A stretch of 64,000 nucleotides of DNA, taken from positions 79,343 through 143,342 of the forward strand of contig CAZJRQ010000002.1 of assembly GCA_964548535.1 (NCBI GenBank). The letters are read 5' to 3'. The stretch is from CAZJRQ01 sp964548535 (GTDB taxonomy: Bacteria; Bacillota; Clostridia; Oscillospirales; Ruminococcaceae). Each line of letters begins with the position of its first letter. The first letter of the stretch is position 1. The translations under genes and the position numbers were made by a program. Positions 24,578-33,385 of this stretch are shown here, piece by piece. Below the pieces are notes generated by a model. The model saw only the letters and a program-made list of their open reading frames with translations, did not search any database and was not told the DNA's origin.

Positions 24578-26365
24578 ATGACTGATTTAATTACCCTTGT
24601 TGAAAGGGCTAAAAATGGGGATAAAGGTGCATTTGGAGAGCTTTATGACCTAACTTCAAGACAAGTTTGGTTTAGCTGTTTGAAGTTTGTGAAAAATGAA
24701 GACCTCGCAAAAGATATTTTGCAGGAAACTTATCTAACTGCTTTTGAGTAGTTAGGAACGCTTACCGAACCTGAAAAATTTCCGCAGTGGGTTACAAGAA
24801 TTGCTGTTAATAAGTCTAAGGATTATTTCAAAAAAGCAACTGAAAGTTCAATTGAGGAGGAATTTGCGAACGGGGCTGAAGAAATTTCAGATGAGCAAAT
24901 GCTTCCTGATGATTATATAACTAATGATGCCAAGGCTAAAATAGTTATGGATATTATTGAATCTACGCTTACTCAGGCTCAACAGCAAACAATAATTTTG
25001 TATTATTATAACGGGTTAAGCGTTTTGGAAATTGCGGAGCTGATGGAATGCACAACGGGAACTGTTACAAGCCGTCTTTCTATGTCAAGGGATAAAATAA
25101 GAAAGGCTGTGCTTAATTATGAAGAGAAAAATAACGATAAACTGCACGCTGTTATGGGACTTCCGTTCCTAACCAGATTTTTCGAAAATGAGGCAAGAAA
25201 ATATACGGTACCGAAGTTCAGCTTGCCGATACAACCAAACAATACTTTTCCGTCCGACAAAACAGGAAATATGACAAATGCGTCAGCAAAAGCTGGCGAA
25301 ACAGGGGGAAAAGCTATGTTAAATACAATAAAGGGCAAAGTAATTGCAGGAGTGGTTGCGGTGGCAATCGTTGGCGGAGGAATTACGGCATTGGTTATTC
25401 ACAATAATGGTGATGATGACGCTGTCAAAAAAGATAATAAACCAGCGGTTGCAGCGACTGCCAAAAACATTGATAATAGCTCCGTTTTACAAGACACATC
25501 AGTTAGCGAAATGAATGAAGAAACCATAGATGATGATGAAGAAAATCAGGATGTATCAATTGAGAGGCAAGTAGTTTTAGACAATGACTATGTAAAAATA
25601 ACAGCGTTAGAATTTAATTTGTGCGATGAGGATCTAGCAAGCAGGGTAAATACTTTTACACTACAAGTTGAAATTGAAAATAAAACAGATGAAAAATTGA
25701 TAATTCGTTGTATTGATTTCTATTTAAATGACTATAAAGGACAATGTAGTGCTTTTGTAGAAACCTTAAAAGCTAGAGAAACTAAGACAGCAGAAATCAC
25801 GAGTATAAAAATAAAAGGTATGATAGCAAATGGGATAAATCACATTGGTAAAATAGATTTGTATTTTAGTTTAAAATACGATGGTGTAGATGAATATACC
25901 CCATTAGACGAACCGGCAACAGTTATAACTTCTGATTATGATGTTATGGAAACTGAAATGTATTTCTTTAATGATATGACAACTATTTATGATAAGAATG
26001 ATATAATTATAAAAGCAAAGAATTTTGATGAAAATAGTGATTGGAATGATGAGGCAAAGGTTTATTATATTGAAAATAACACTGATAAACCTTTGTATTT
26101 TCATGAACAAGCTAAAACAACAGATGATAAAGATGTTGAAGTTTCAATGAATAGTGGGCATGGTTTTAGCTGCTGGATTGCTCCATTACAAAAAAACGAA
26201 AAAATGGTTATTGCTATTTATATTGATAAAGAAGAGTTAGAGCAAGAAAACATAAATTTAGATGATGTTTTAATCAACATTGAGCTTTCTGAAAATGCAA
26301 GTACTTCTTATTACTATCAAGCTAATAAGATTGACGAAACTGGATTTATTAAATTTTTTGAATAA
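24578..26365 (+). pseudogene. ECF-type sigma factor fused to a membrane-anchored extracellular domain, interrupted by TAG
   Basis: AAAGGAG precedes ATG 24578. The frame encodes sigma region 2 (MTDLITLVERAKNGDKGAF onward, to AFE) and meets TAG at 24749-24751, codon 58, inside the conserved region. Reading on, the frame stays open for 537 codons. It gives the rest of region 2 (EPEKFPQWVTRIAVNKSKDY), region 4 (YYYNGLSVLEIAELMECTTGTVTSRLS in outline), a linker with the membrane helix GKVIAGVVAVAIVGGGITALV at about residues 250-270, and about 300 residues likely outside the cell. A single fresh nonsense change, or suppression of UAG, fits best. If translated whole, this is a sigma factor tethered to the membrane by its own sensor-like domain. 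Downstream in-frame starts (for example ATG 24899) could give a region-4-plus-membrane fragment. Confidence 0.7.
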
Positions 26366-26387
26366 TAGTGTTTCAATATGTAAAAAA

Positions 26388-26427
26388 CAAAAAATACAGA
26401 GAACTTTTTTCAAGTTCTCTGTATTTT
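26388..26427. terminator. Bidirectional terminator between the sigma-fusion gene and spo0A
   Basis: AAAATACAGAGAACTT / AAGTTCTCTGTATTTT stem with a short TTTTC loop between convergent genes, and T tracts on both sides. Confidence 0.85.
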
Positions 26428-26434
26428 TTTGCTT

Positions 26435-27217
26435 TTACGCCGTTAATGTTGTCTTGTATTTCAAACAGATTTTATCTGTGATGAGAGCAATAAATTCTGA
26501 ATTTGTCGGCTTGCCCTTGCCTGTGTTTACTGTGTATCCGAAAAAGCTGTTTAGAGTGTCAAGGTCACCTCTGTCCCATGCTATTTCGATTGCGTGACGA
26601 ATTGCACGTTCAACTCTTGACGGAGTTGTGCTGAATTTCTTTGCCACAGTTGGATATAATAACTTTGTAACACTCTCAAGCATTTCCTTGTCATTTACTG
26701 ACTGGATAATTGCCTCACGAAGATAGTGATATCCCTTAATGTGTGCAGGAACACCGATTTGATGAATTATATCTGTAACGATTATTTCTAGATTAGGATT
26801 ACTTTTTGCAGTTGAAAATGACATGTCAGAAGTAATATCAGTATCGATATCAAGCATTGCTTTAATTCTTTCTCCTAAAATGTTAACGTCGAATGGTTTA
26901 AGCATAAAATATGCAGCTCCGGCAGACATTACCTGTTTTTCGATAAATGAATTTTCATAAGCACTTGTAACAATAAATAGTGGCTTTTTATATGAAGATG
27001 ACTGTAGCTTTTTGATAAGTTCAATCGCATCAAGGTTTGGCATAACAGCCTCAACGATTACAACGTCAGGCACTTCGTTTTTTATTGCGTCAAAAATAGT
27101 CATGCCATCTTTTGGTCTTGTAATTACAAAAAAGCCCATTGCTCTAAGAGTTGATGCACAGTTTACGCCATACTGAGCTGAATCGTCACCGATAAGAATT
27201 TTGATTTTGTTTGTCAT
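26435..27217 (-). CDS. spo0A: Stage 0 sporulation protein A homologue with Glu at the phosphorylation site
   Basis: The master regulator of sporulation, 260 residues. The N-terminal receiver domain has the acidic pair D11-D12, T84 and K107 of a response regulator. The phosphoacceptor position (Asp56 in Bacillus subtilis) is Glu56 here, in PDVVIVEAVMP, coded GAG at 27050-27052. The C-terminal DNA-binding domain is highly conserved (TTPSRVERAIRHAIE, FGYTVNTGKGKPTNSEFIA). GGAGG lies upstream of the ATG. It follows spoIVB on the same strand, the order usual in Firmicutes, separated by 363 bp with candidate 0A boxes. The orthology is secure. The functional meaning of E56 is inference. Confidence 0.93.
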   Translation of the reverse strand: MTNKIKILIGDDSAQYGVNCASTLRAMGFFVITRPKDGMTIFDAIKNEVPDVVIVEAVMPNLDAIELIKKLQSSSYKKPLFIVTSAYENSFIEKQVMSAGAAYFMLKPFDVNILGERIKAMLDIDTDITSDMSFSTAKSNPNLEIIVTDIIHQIGVPAHIKGYHYLREAIIQSVNDKEMLESVTKLLYPTVAKKFSTTPSRVERAIRHAIEIAWDRGDLDTLNSFFGYTVNTGKGKPTNSEFIALITDKICLKYKTTLTA

Positions 27218-27263
27218 AATTAATTTCCTCCGTCAATTTAATTGTCAAATTTAAAGTTTTGAT

Positions 27264-27319
27264 ACATGCTTGTATTTTTGAAAATCGTCGACTATTTTGT
27301 AAATACAAATTAAGCATGT
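27264..27319. repeat. Long interrupted inverted repeat upstream of spo0A
   Basis: ACATGCTT-GTATTT (27264-27277) is mirrored by AAATAC (27301-27306) and AAGCATGT (27312-27319). The centre contains GTCGAC. It lies 47-102 bp upstream of the spo0A start, where operators or promoters are expected. It may be a regulator binding site or an RNA hairpin in the leader. Confidence 0.5.
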
Positions 27320-27349
27320 GAATATTTTGTAATCCAACTAGAAATTATC

Positions 27350-27389
27350 AGCTGTGTTATTTCTAAACTGTATTTATTTTAACACAGCT
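27350..27389. repeat. Stem-loop in the spoIVB-spo0A gap
   Basis: Perfect 10-bp arms AGCTGTGTTA / TAACACAGCT with a 20-nt loop. There is no run of T after it in either direction, so it is not a standard terminator. Confidence 0.5.
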
Positions 27390-27433
27390 AAATATAAAAA
27401 TCAATACTTTTTCAGAAAAAACGGCAAGTTTTT

Positions 27434-27532
27434 ATCGACAAATTTGTGCGATTTATACAAGAATTCAGCATTATATATAACAAATCATTATATTTCGTGC
27501 TTGATGTGCAAATTGTTTAAATATTCGACAAT
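27434..27532 (-). promoter_or_regulatory. Two candidate 0A boxes upstream of spo0A
   Basis: Minus-strand TTTGTCGAT (27434-27442) and ATTGTCGAA (27524-27532) each match the Spo0A box TTTGTCGAA at 8 of 9 positions, in the same orientation. They lie about 220 and 310 bp upstream of spo0A, consistent with autoregulation. AT-rich background makes chance matches possible. Confidence 0.4.
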
Positions 27533-27580
27533 TTGTATTGTAATAAATAGAATTTTGTTGGAAAAACTAAAAAACAAAGG

Positions 27581-28834
27581 TTAGCTGGCGAGATCAAGTG
27601 TGGATTTCGCTGCTTTGTTAGATTCTTGATACATTGAGTCAGCGAATATTGCATATCCTTGCTGTGGGTCGTCGACAAAAACGTGAGTTACCGCTCCGAC
27701 GATTTTATTGTCCTGAATAATTGGACTTCCGCTCATTCCCTGAACTATTCCGCCTGTTTTTTCTAAAAGTTCTTTGTCTGTTATTTTTATAATCATATCA
27801 TGCTCGGCGTTTTCACTAAGGTCTATTTTTTGAATTTCAATTTCATATTTTTGTGGCTCTTTAGTATCTATAGTTGTGTAAATGTAGGCTTTTCCTGGCT
27901 TAATCTCTTGTCTGAATCCTAGATCTAAAGCCTCTATTTTGCTTGGAGATGTATTTAAAGTTCCAAAAACACCTGATTGATTGTTAGAAAGAATTTTGCC
28001 AACTGCTTCTGATGATGCAAATTCTCCTAAAAGCTGTCCTGGTTGACCTTTGGAGCTTTTGTTGCAGCCGGTGATATTTACTTCGCCTACGGTTCCTTCA
28101 GAAAGTGGCAGAGGAATTTTTGTATCAGCATCGCAAATTGGATGCCCTAATCCTCCGAATGCACCTGATTCAGGATTGTAAAAAGTCAAAGTTCCAATTC
28201 CGGCAGATGAATCTCTAACCCAAATTCCTGCTTTGTATGAACCCTCATAAAGAATCGGTGTTAGCGTAGCTTTTTTCTCTTCGTTATTTCGTTTGTAGAC
28301 TACAGTGCAGGGCTCGCCTTTGGATTTTGAGATGATTTCACTTATTTGTTCGTTAGTTGTCACAATTTTACCATTTATGGATGTTATAATATCACCAATG
28401 ATGATTCCGCACTCTGATGCTGGACATTGTTTGTTCATTTTCTGGAGTTCGATAACCATAACACCGTCGGTAATGAGTTTTATTCCGAAAGGTTGTCCGC
28501 ATGGTACTAATGAAGGACGGTCTATTTGACCAGTTTTAACATCTTTAATTGGTATAGAATCAAAAAGCATTAATGTATTGTCGCCAACTTTTTTTACTAA
28601 AGTTTCAGAGTTGTCAATATTCATTGAAAAAATCCCCTTTGATGAATTAGCTTCCTGTACTTTATCTTGTGATGTCTTTGATGAAATGGAAAAGGCGGCG
28701 TTTATTGTTAAAGGTTCGCCGCTTTGGACATAATAGAAATTGGGTAGAGAATATGAGTAGAATCCGACAAGACCCATAATTCCCATAGTAACTATACCAA
28801 AAAGTGCTGCTGTATGCTTAATAAACCGATTCAT
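27581..28834 (-). CDS. spoIVB: SpoIVB serine peptidase (S55)
   Basis: Secreted from the forespore into the intermembrane space, where it triggers activation of sigma-K during sporulation. The 417-residue protein has an N-terminal membrane anchor (about 10-30), a PDZ domain around residues 130-200 (IGDIITSINGKIVTTNEQI), and an S55 peptidase domain with LGHPI (catalytic His region) and GMSGSPI (catalytic Ser, about residue 367), ending in THVFVDDPQQGYAIFA. It precedes spo0A on the same strand, as in most sporeformers. No sigma-G/F promoter could be assigned with confidence. Confidence 0.93.
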   Translation of the reverse strand: MNRFIKHTAALFGIVTMGIMGLVGFYSYSLPNFYYVQSGEPLTINAAFSISSKTSQDKVQEANSSKGIFSMNIDNSETLVKKVGDNTLMLFDSIPIKDVKTGQIDRPSLVPCGQPFGIKLITDGVMVIELQKMNKQCPASECGIIIGDIITSINGKIVTTNEQISEIISKSKGEPCTVVYKRNNEEKKATLTPILYEGSYKAGIWVRDSSAGIGTLTFYNPESGAFGGLGHPICDADTKIPLPLSEGTVGEVNITGCNKSSKGQPGQLLGEFASSEAVGKILSNNQSGVFGTLNTSPSKIEALDLGFRQEIKPGKAYIYTTIDTKEPQKYEIEIQKIDLSENAEHDMIIKITDKELLEKTGGIVQGMSGSPIIQDNKIVGAVTHVFVDDPQQGYAIFADSMYQESNKAAKSTLDLAS

Positions 28835-29010
28835 TTTAAACAGTCCTTTCTTTTTGAAAAATTAGTTTTTTCGATTACAAATTTATTGTTGACTCATTAG
28901 TGTTTTTAATTCAATGCTATTGGCAAGTATATTTTTCATTGGAAGATTGGATAAAAAGTTCCTTGAGAAAATTTTATCGAAATGTATATTTAATGAAAGA
29001 AATAATTTTC

Positions 29011-29039
29011 TTGAAATTTGTGCGCTAATGTGGTATAAT
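29011..29039 (+). promoter_or_regulatory. Sigma-A promoter of the membrane protein gene at 29 kb
   Basis: TTGAAA (29011-29016), 17-bp spacer, TATAAT (29034-29039), 38 bp before the ATG. Confidence 0.7.
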
Positions 29040-29077
29040 ATTATTGATTTAATTTTAATATATATAAGAGGTTTATT

Positions 29078-29707
29078 ATGTCAAAAAAGGACAGGTTGAA
29101 GGCGCAAAGTGAAAAACAAATTCAGCAAAAGCGCGATTTAGAGAAGGTTGAGCAGTTAGAAAAGTCTAAATCGGAAAACAAGATAAGCAAATCTGCAGTT
29201 AAGCTTAGAAAACAGTATTCGCATAATGACAATTGGGTTATGATGCTTTTGAAAATTTTGATGATAGTTCCATTTGGGTACTCAGCTTTTTTTTATGGCG
29301 GAGTGACTATTCTTGGTATAACAATGGGCGAAATCAACGATATTCCGAAAAGAATTGCGGTTCTCATGGGTGTCGGTATAGTGTTATGCTTAGCTGGTAT
29401 ATTTTTTGTTTTTTTCAGAAAATACATAGTACAGTTTGTGCTAGTTGCAGCGGGTTCATTAACTTTTTTATATCAAGGGCAATTTATAATTGATAATATT
29501 TCAAAAAAGCTAGAAACTAATTATGTTGAAGATGAAGCGATTCAAGTGCTTGATAAAACATATATGATACGCTATTATCCTATTTTGGCAATGCTTTTGA
29601 TATCGGCGATTTTGCTGGGTATATACATTGCTAAAGTGATAATTAAAAAACGCAAAATTCAAAAAGAGAAAGATAATGCCCCAGTTGAGAGCATTGTGGC
29701 AGAGTAA
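29078..29707 (+). CDS. Hypothetical membrane protein
   Basis: A 209-residue protein not assigned to a family. A very basic, probably coiled-coil N-terminus (about 1-50, KKDRLKAQSEKQIQQKRD) leads into three to four membrane helices (about 55-80, 90-112, 115-130 and 170-190) and a short basic C-terminal tail. AGAGG precedes the ATG at 29078. It has its own promoter and no obvious partner. The basic tail might contact nucleic acid or phospholipid, but that is speculation. Confidence 0.7.
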   Translation: MSKKDRLKAQSEKQIQQKRDLEKVEQLEKSKSENKISKSAVKLRKQYSHNDNWVMMLLKILMIVPFGYSAFFYGGVTILGITMGEINDIPKRIAVLMGVGIVLCLAGIFFVFFRKYIVQFVLVAAGSLTFLYQGQFIIDNISKKLETNYVEDEAIQVLDKTYMIRYYPILAMLLISAILLGIYIAKVIIKKRKIQKEKDNAPVESIVAE

Positions 29708-29750
29708 GTTTGATATTGCAGACTTTATAATTTTAATATTTGGTAACATT

Positions 29751-29781
29751 TGTCATCTGTTAAATGACATGTTAATATAAT
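29751..29781 (+). promoter_or_regulatory. Palindromic operator-like site and -10 of rubrerythrin
   Basis: TGTCAT (29751-29756) and ATGACA (29764-29769) form a perfect inverted repeat with a 7-bp spacer, 7 bp upstream of a TATAAT (29776-29781). The placement over the promoter suggests a repressor site controlling rubrerythrin. It does not match a standard PerR box. The regulator is unknown. Confidence 0.45.
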
Positions 29782-29803
29782 TAAAAATTAAGGAGAGGTA
29801 TTT

Positions 29804-30343
29804 ATGGCAAATTTAAAAGGTACGAAGACAGAACAGAATTTGGCAACTGCATTTGCTGGTGAATCTCAAGCAAGAAATAAATATACATATTATGCTAGCA
29901 AAGCAAAGAAAGATGGTTATGAGCAAATTGCAGCATTGTTTGAGGAAACTGCAAACAATGAAAAAGAACATGCTAAGATTTGGTTCAAGCTACTTAATGA
30001 TGGTATCGGCTCAACAGCTGATAATCTTTTAGACGCAGCTCAGGGTGAGAATTACGAGTGGACTGATATGTACGCTGGATTTGCAAAGGAAGCAAAAGCA
30101 GAGGGCTTTGACGAAATTGCAAAACTTTTCGAGCAGGTAGCAGCAATTGAAAAAACTCACGAGGAGCGTTATAGAAAATTGCTTGCAAATGTTGAAGGCG
30201 AATTGGTATTTTCAAAGGACGGCGACGCTGTTTGGGAGTGCAGAAACTGCGGACATATTGAAATTGGCAAGAAAGCACCAGATGTTTGCCCAGTATGTGC
30301 TCATCCAAAGTCATATTTTCAGGTGAATGCTAAGAATTATTAA
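29804..30343 (+). CDS. rbr: Rubrerythrin
   Basis: A diiron peroxidase that removes hydrogen peroxide in anaerobes using NADH-linked electron donors. The 179-residue protein has the ferritin-like four-helix part with diiron ligands (GESQARNKY, EETANNEKEH, EQVAAIEKTHEERY). A C-terminal rubredoxin-like domain binds one iron through CRNC and CPVC (about residues 145-163). AGGAG precedes the ATG. It is a single-gene transcript with a strong terminator. The gene supports a strictly anaerobic but mildly oxygen-tolerant lifestyle. Confidence 0.95.
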   Translation: MANLKGTKTEQNLATAFAGESQARNKYTYYASKAKKDGYEQIAALFEETANNEKEHAKIWFKLLNDGIGSTADNLLDAAQGENYEWTDMYAGFAKEAKAEGFDEIAKLFEQVAAIEKTHEERYRKLLANVEGELVFSKDGDAVWECRNCGHIEIGKKAPDVCPVCAHPKSYFQVNAKNY

Positions 30344-30362
30344 TTAGTATTAAAAAAAATTT

Positions 30363-30400
30363 AAGTGCGAAACTGATATTAAGTCGGTTTCGCACTTTTT
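30363..30400 (+). terminator. Terminator after rubrerythrin
   Basis: AAGTGCGAAAC / GTTTCGCACTT stem with T tail. Confidence 0.9.
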
Positions 30401-30522
30401 GTTTTTATACTTATTAGATTTTGTATAGAAAATAATATACAAAAAAGATTGGTATGTATTGAAATTTGATAAAAGTTATGTTATCATTTATATGTAATAA
30501 TTAAAAATTGGAGGTGAGTCTT

Positions 30523-32556
30523 TTGAATTCACAGCTTGAAAAGCCGATAAATTATCTAAAAGGTGTAGGTCCAAAGCGTGCTGAGCTTTATGAAAAGCTT
30601 GGTGTTTTTAATGTTTATGACCTTCTGAACTATTTTCCTAGAGATTATATTGATTATACTGATTTTATTGATATAAAGGACAGTATAATGAATGAAAATT
30701 GCGTTGTTAGAGGGCGTGTTGTAAAAAAACTCTCTCCTGCTAGAATTCGTAAAGGTTTGACTGTTTACAAGATGATTGTTACTGACGATACCGCTGATTT
30801 GACGGTTGTTATTTATAATAGTGAGTTTTTGTTTAATCAGTTTTCTCTTGATAATGAATATATTTTTTACGGCAAAATAACAGGTAGTATTGTTCGTAAG
30901 GAGATTAATTCTCCGCTTATGATTGCAGCGGATTGTGAGGATAAAATTCAGCCGATTTATCCGCTTACTGAGGGACTTACTCAGAATTTGCTTCGTCAAA
31001 CAATACACAATGCGTTTGCGTCATTTGATAAAGAAATTTACGAGCCAATGCCAAAGAATATAATGCGTGAAAATTCGCTGTGTTCGCTGGAGTTTGCGCT
31101 TAAAAATATACATTTCCCTAAAGATGTTCATTCGTGTGAGCTTGCTAAAAAAAGATTGGTCTTTGACGAACTTTTGACACTTCAGCTTGGCATGTATCTT
31201 TTAAAGAAAAAAACGCGCAGTCAAACTGGCTGTTCAATGAAGAATGTTTCGGTTGATGATTATTATAATTCTCTGCCTTTTGAGCTTACAAATGGGCAAA
31301 AATCGGCTATTGAAGATTGTACTTTAGATATGCAGAAAAATTTTCCGATGAATAGACTTGTTCAGGGTGATGTTGGTTCTGGTAAGACGGCAGTTGCGGC
31401 TGGATCGGCGTATTTTGCGGCAAGGAATGGTTTTCAAACAGCGCTTATGGCACCAACTGAAATACTCGCAATCCAGCATTATGAAACTTTGAAAAACTTT
31501 CTTGAACCGCTTGGAGTTAAAACTTGCTTGCTCACAGGTTCATTTACTGCAAAGCAGAAAAGAGTTGTTAAGCAGGAGATTTTGGATGGTGAATATCAGG
31601 TTGTCGTTGGAACTCATGCGCTTGTTCAGCAGTCGACAGAATTTCAAAATTTAGGACTTGTTATCACCGATGAACAGCATAGATTTGGTGTTGAACAGCG
31701 AGCAGTTTTAGCATCAAAAGGCAACAATCCTCATAAGCTTGTTATGTCAGCAACTCCTATCCCTCGAACGCTTGCTTTGATGATTTATGGTGATTTGGAT
31801 TTGTCAATTCTTAAAGAGCTCCCAAAGGGCAGACAGCCGATTGAAACTTATGCTGTAACAGGGAAACTTCGTGAGCGTGCATTTGGTTTTGTTAGAGATA
31901 GGCTTGATGAAGGCAGGCAGGGATATATAGTTTGTCCTATGATTGATGAAAATGAACTTGATTTGCAGGACGTAAAAACATATGCGAAAAAACTTTCTGA
32001 CGGCGAATTTAAGAATTATAGAGTTGGGCTTTTGCATGGCAGACTTTCTGCTAATGACAAGGAAAAAATAATGAGGCAGTTTAAGGCGCATGAAATTGAC
32101 TTGCTTGTTGCAACAACAGTTGTTGAAGTTGGTGTTGATGTTCCTAACGCTGTGATTATGCTTGTTGAAAATGCTGATAGGTTCGGTCTTTCTCAGCTTC
32201 ATCAGCTTAGAGGCCGAGTTGGACGCGGTGAGCATAAATCTTATTGTATTTTAGTCACTGATAACGTAACTGAAGAAAGCAAAAGGCGATTGAAGGTGCT
32301 TTCAAAAACTTCTGATGGATTTAAGATTTCGGAAGAGGATTTAAAGTTGCGTGGTCCTGGAGATTTTTTCGGCAGTAGGCAACATGGTCTGCCAAAGATG
32401 AAGATAGCGGATATGTCGCAGGATACTGAAATTTTATATGCGGCTCAAAATACAGCAAGAAGAATAACTGATGATGACCCAGAGCTTGAAAAGTCAGAAA
32501 ATAAAGGATTAAAAGAAATTGCCGAAAGGCTTTTTGATAAAAAGACAGCAGATTAA
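30523..32556 (+). CDS. recG: ATP-dependent DNA helicase RecG
   Basis: Remodels stalled forks and branched DNA. The 677-residue protein has the N-terminal wedge/OB domain (YLKGVGPKRAELYEKLG, YFPRDYID), and superfamily 2 motifs: Walker A GDVGSGKT (near residue 285), DEQH box in VITDEQHRFGVEQR, SATPIPRTL, and the C-terminal helicase part VVEVGVDVPNA and QLRGRVGRG. It starts at TTG 30523, just after GGAGGTGA. It is followed 21 bp later by the LUD gene. Length and motifs are fully typical. Confidence 0.95.
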   Translation: MNSQLEKPINYLKGVGPKRAELYEKLGVFNVYDLLNYFPRDYIDYTDFIDIKDSIMNENCVVRGRVVKKLSPARIRKGLTVYKMIVTDDTADLTVVIYNSEFLFNQFSLDNEYIFYGKITGSIVRKEINSPLMIAADCEDKIQPIYPLTEGLTQNLLRQTIHNAFASFDKEIYEPMPKNIMRENSLCSLEFALKNIHFPKDVHSCELAKKRLVFDELLTLQLGMYLLKKKTRSQTGCSMKNVSVDDYYNSLPFELTNGQKSAIEDCTLDMQKNFPMNRLVQGDVGSGKTAVAAGSAYFAARNGFQTALMAPTEILAIQHYETLKNFLEPLGVKTCLLTGSFTAKQKRVVKQEILDGEYQVVVGTHALVQQSTEFQNLGLVITDEQHRFGVEQRAVLASKGNNPHKLVMSATPIPRTLALMIYGDLDLSILKELPKGRQPIETYAVTGKLRERAFGFVRDRLDEGRQGYIVCPMIDENELDLQDVKTYAKKLSDGEFKNYRVGLLHGRLSANDKEKIMRQFKAHEIDLLVATTVVEVGVDVPNAVIMLVENADRFGLSQLHQLRGRVGRGEHKSYCILVTDNVTEESKRRLKVLSKTSDGFKISEEDLKLRGPGDFFGSRQHGLPKMKIADMSQDTEILYAAQNTARRITDDDPELEKSENKGLKEIAERLFDKKTAD

Positions 32557-32577
32557 TTTTGAAAGGATGTATTAATT

Positions 32578-33246
32578 ATGGATGCAAGTATGTATGCAAT
32601 TATTGATAAGAGATTGGAGAAAACAGCAGATAATCTTAGAAAAAACAACATGGAGGCATATATTGTAGAGAATAACTCTGAGGCTGTGCAGTTAGTTGCG
32701 AAAATTTTGAAAGAGGGCGAAACTATTACTTGCGGAGGTTCAGTTTCACTAAAAGAAAGCGGCGTAATGGACTTAATGAAGAGCGGTAAATATGACTTTA
32801 TTGATCGTTCAAACGCGAAAACTCCGGAGGAGGTTAAAGAGGTATATCGTAAAGCTTTTTCGGCTGACACATATTTGACTTCTGCAAATGCTGTTACTGA
32901 AAACGGCGAAATTTATAATGTTGACGGCAATTCAAATAGAGTTGCAGCAATTTGCTATGGGCCAGAATCTGTTATTTTTGTTGTCGGATATAATAAAGTT
33001 GTAAAGAATATTGATGATGCTGTAAAGCGTATAAAAAGCGTGCCTGCACCAGCAAATACAGTTAGATTAGAGTGCGATACACCCTGTTCAAAAACAGGTG
33101 AGTGCATATCACTGAAGACTGGTAGAGATATGCCTTCAGGCTGTAAGTGTGAAGCTAGAATTTGCTGTAATTATGTGGTTTCAGCATGGCAAAGACATAA
33201 AAATAGATTTAAAGTAATACTGGTAAAAGAGGAACTAGGATATTAA
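32578..33246 (+). CDS. LUD-domain protein (LutC/YkgG-like, DUF162)
   Basis: A 222-residue protein of the LUD family, whose members include LutC and LutB of lactate oxidation. Family features are ITCGGSVSLKESGVMDLM, DTYLTSANAVTENGEIYNVDG (in outline: TSANAVTENGEI, VDGNSNRVA) and GPESVIFVVGYNKVV. The C-terminus adds a Cys-rich stretch (CDTPCSKTGEC, CKCEARICC) that may hold an iron-sulfur cluster. No lutA or lutB is adjacent. It is in tandem with recG and probably cotranscribed. Its electron-transfer role is inferred only from the family. Confidence 0.8.
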   Translation: MDASMYAIIDKRLEKTADNLRKNNMEAYIVENNSEAVQLVAKILKEGETITCGGSVSLKESGVMDLMKSGKYDFIDRSNAKTPEEVKEVYRKAFSADTYLTSANAVTENGEIYNVDGNSNRVAAICYGPESVIFVVGYNKVVKNIDDAVKRIKSVPAPANTVRLECDTPCSKTGECISLKTGRDMPSGCKCEARICCNYVVSAWQRHKNRFKVILVKEELGY

Positions 33247-33312
33247 ACTTTAATATTAAACAAAAAAACACTGAAAACAAAAGCTTTTTTATTAAAATTC
33301 ACATTTCTAAGG

Positions 33313-33341
33313 TTGTATTTATTAATAAATTATGATATAAT
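33313..33341 (+). promoter_or_regulatory. Sigma-A promoter of the membrane protein gene at 33.4 kb
   Basis: TTGTAT (33313-33318), 17-bp spacer, TATAAT (33336-33341), 44 bp before the ATG at 33386. Confidence 0.65.
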
Positions 33342-33385
33342 GTATAGATACAGAAATGTGTTTGTAAGTTTAAATGGAGGTAATA

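Noticed and set aside
28914..29099. A 61-residue open frame before the 29-kb membrane protein gene
   Set aside because: It spans the promoter and start of the next gene and has no ribosome site or recognisable domain.
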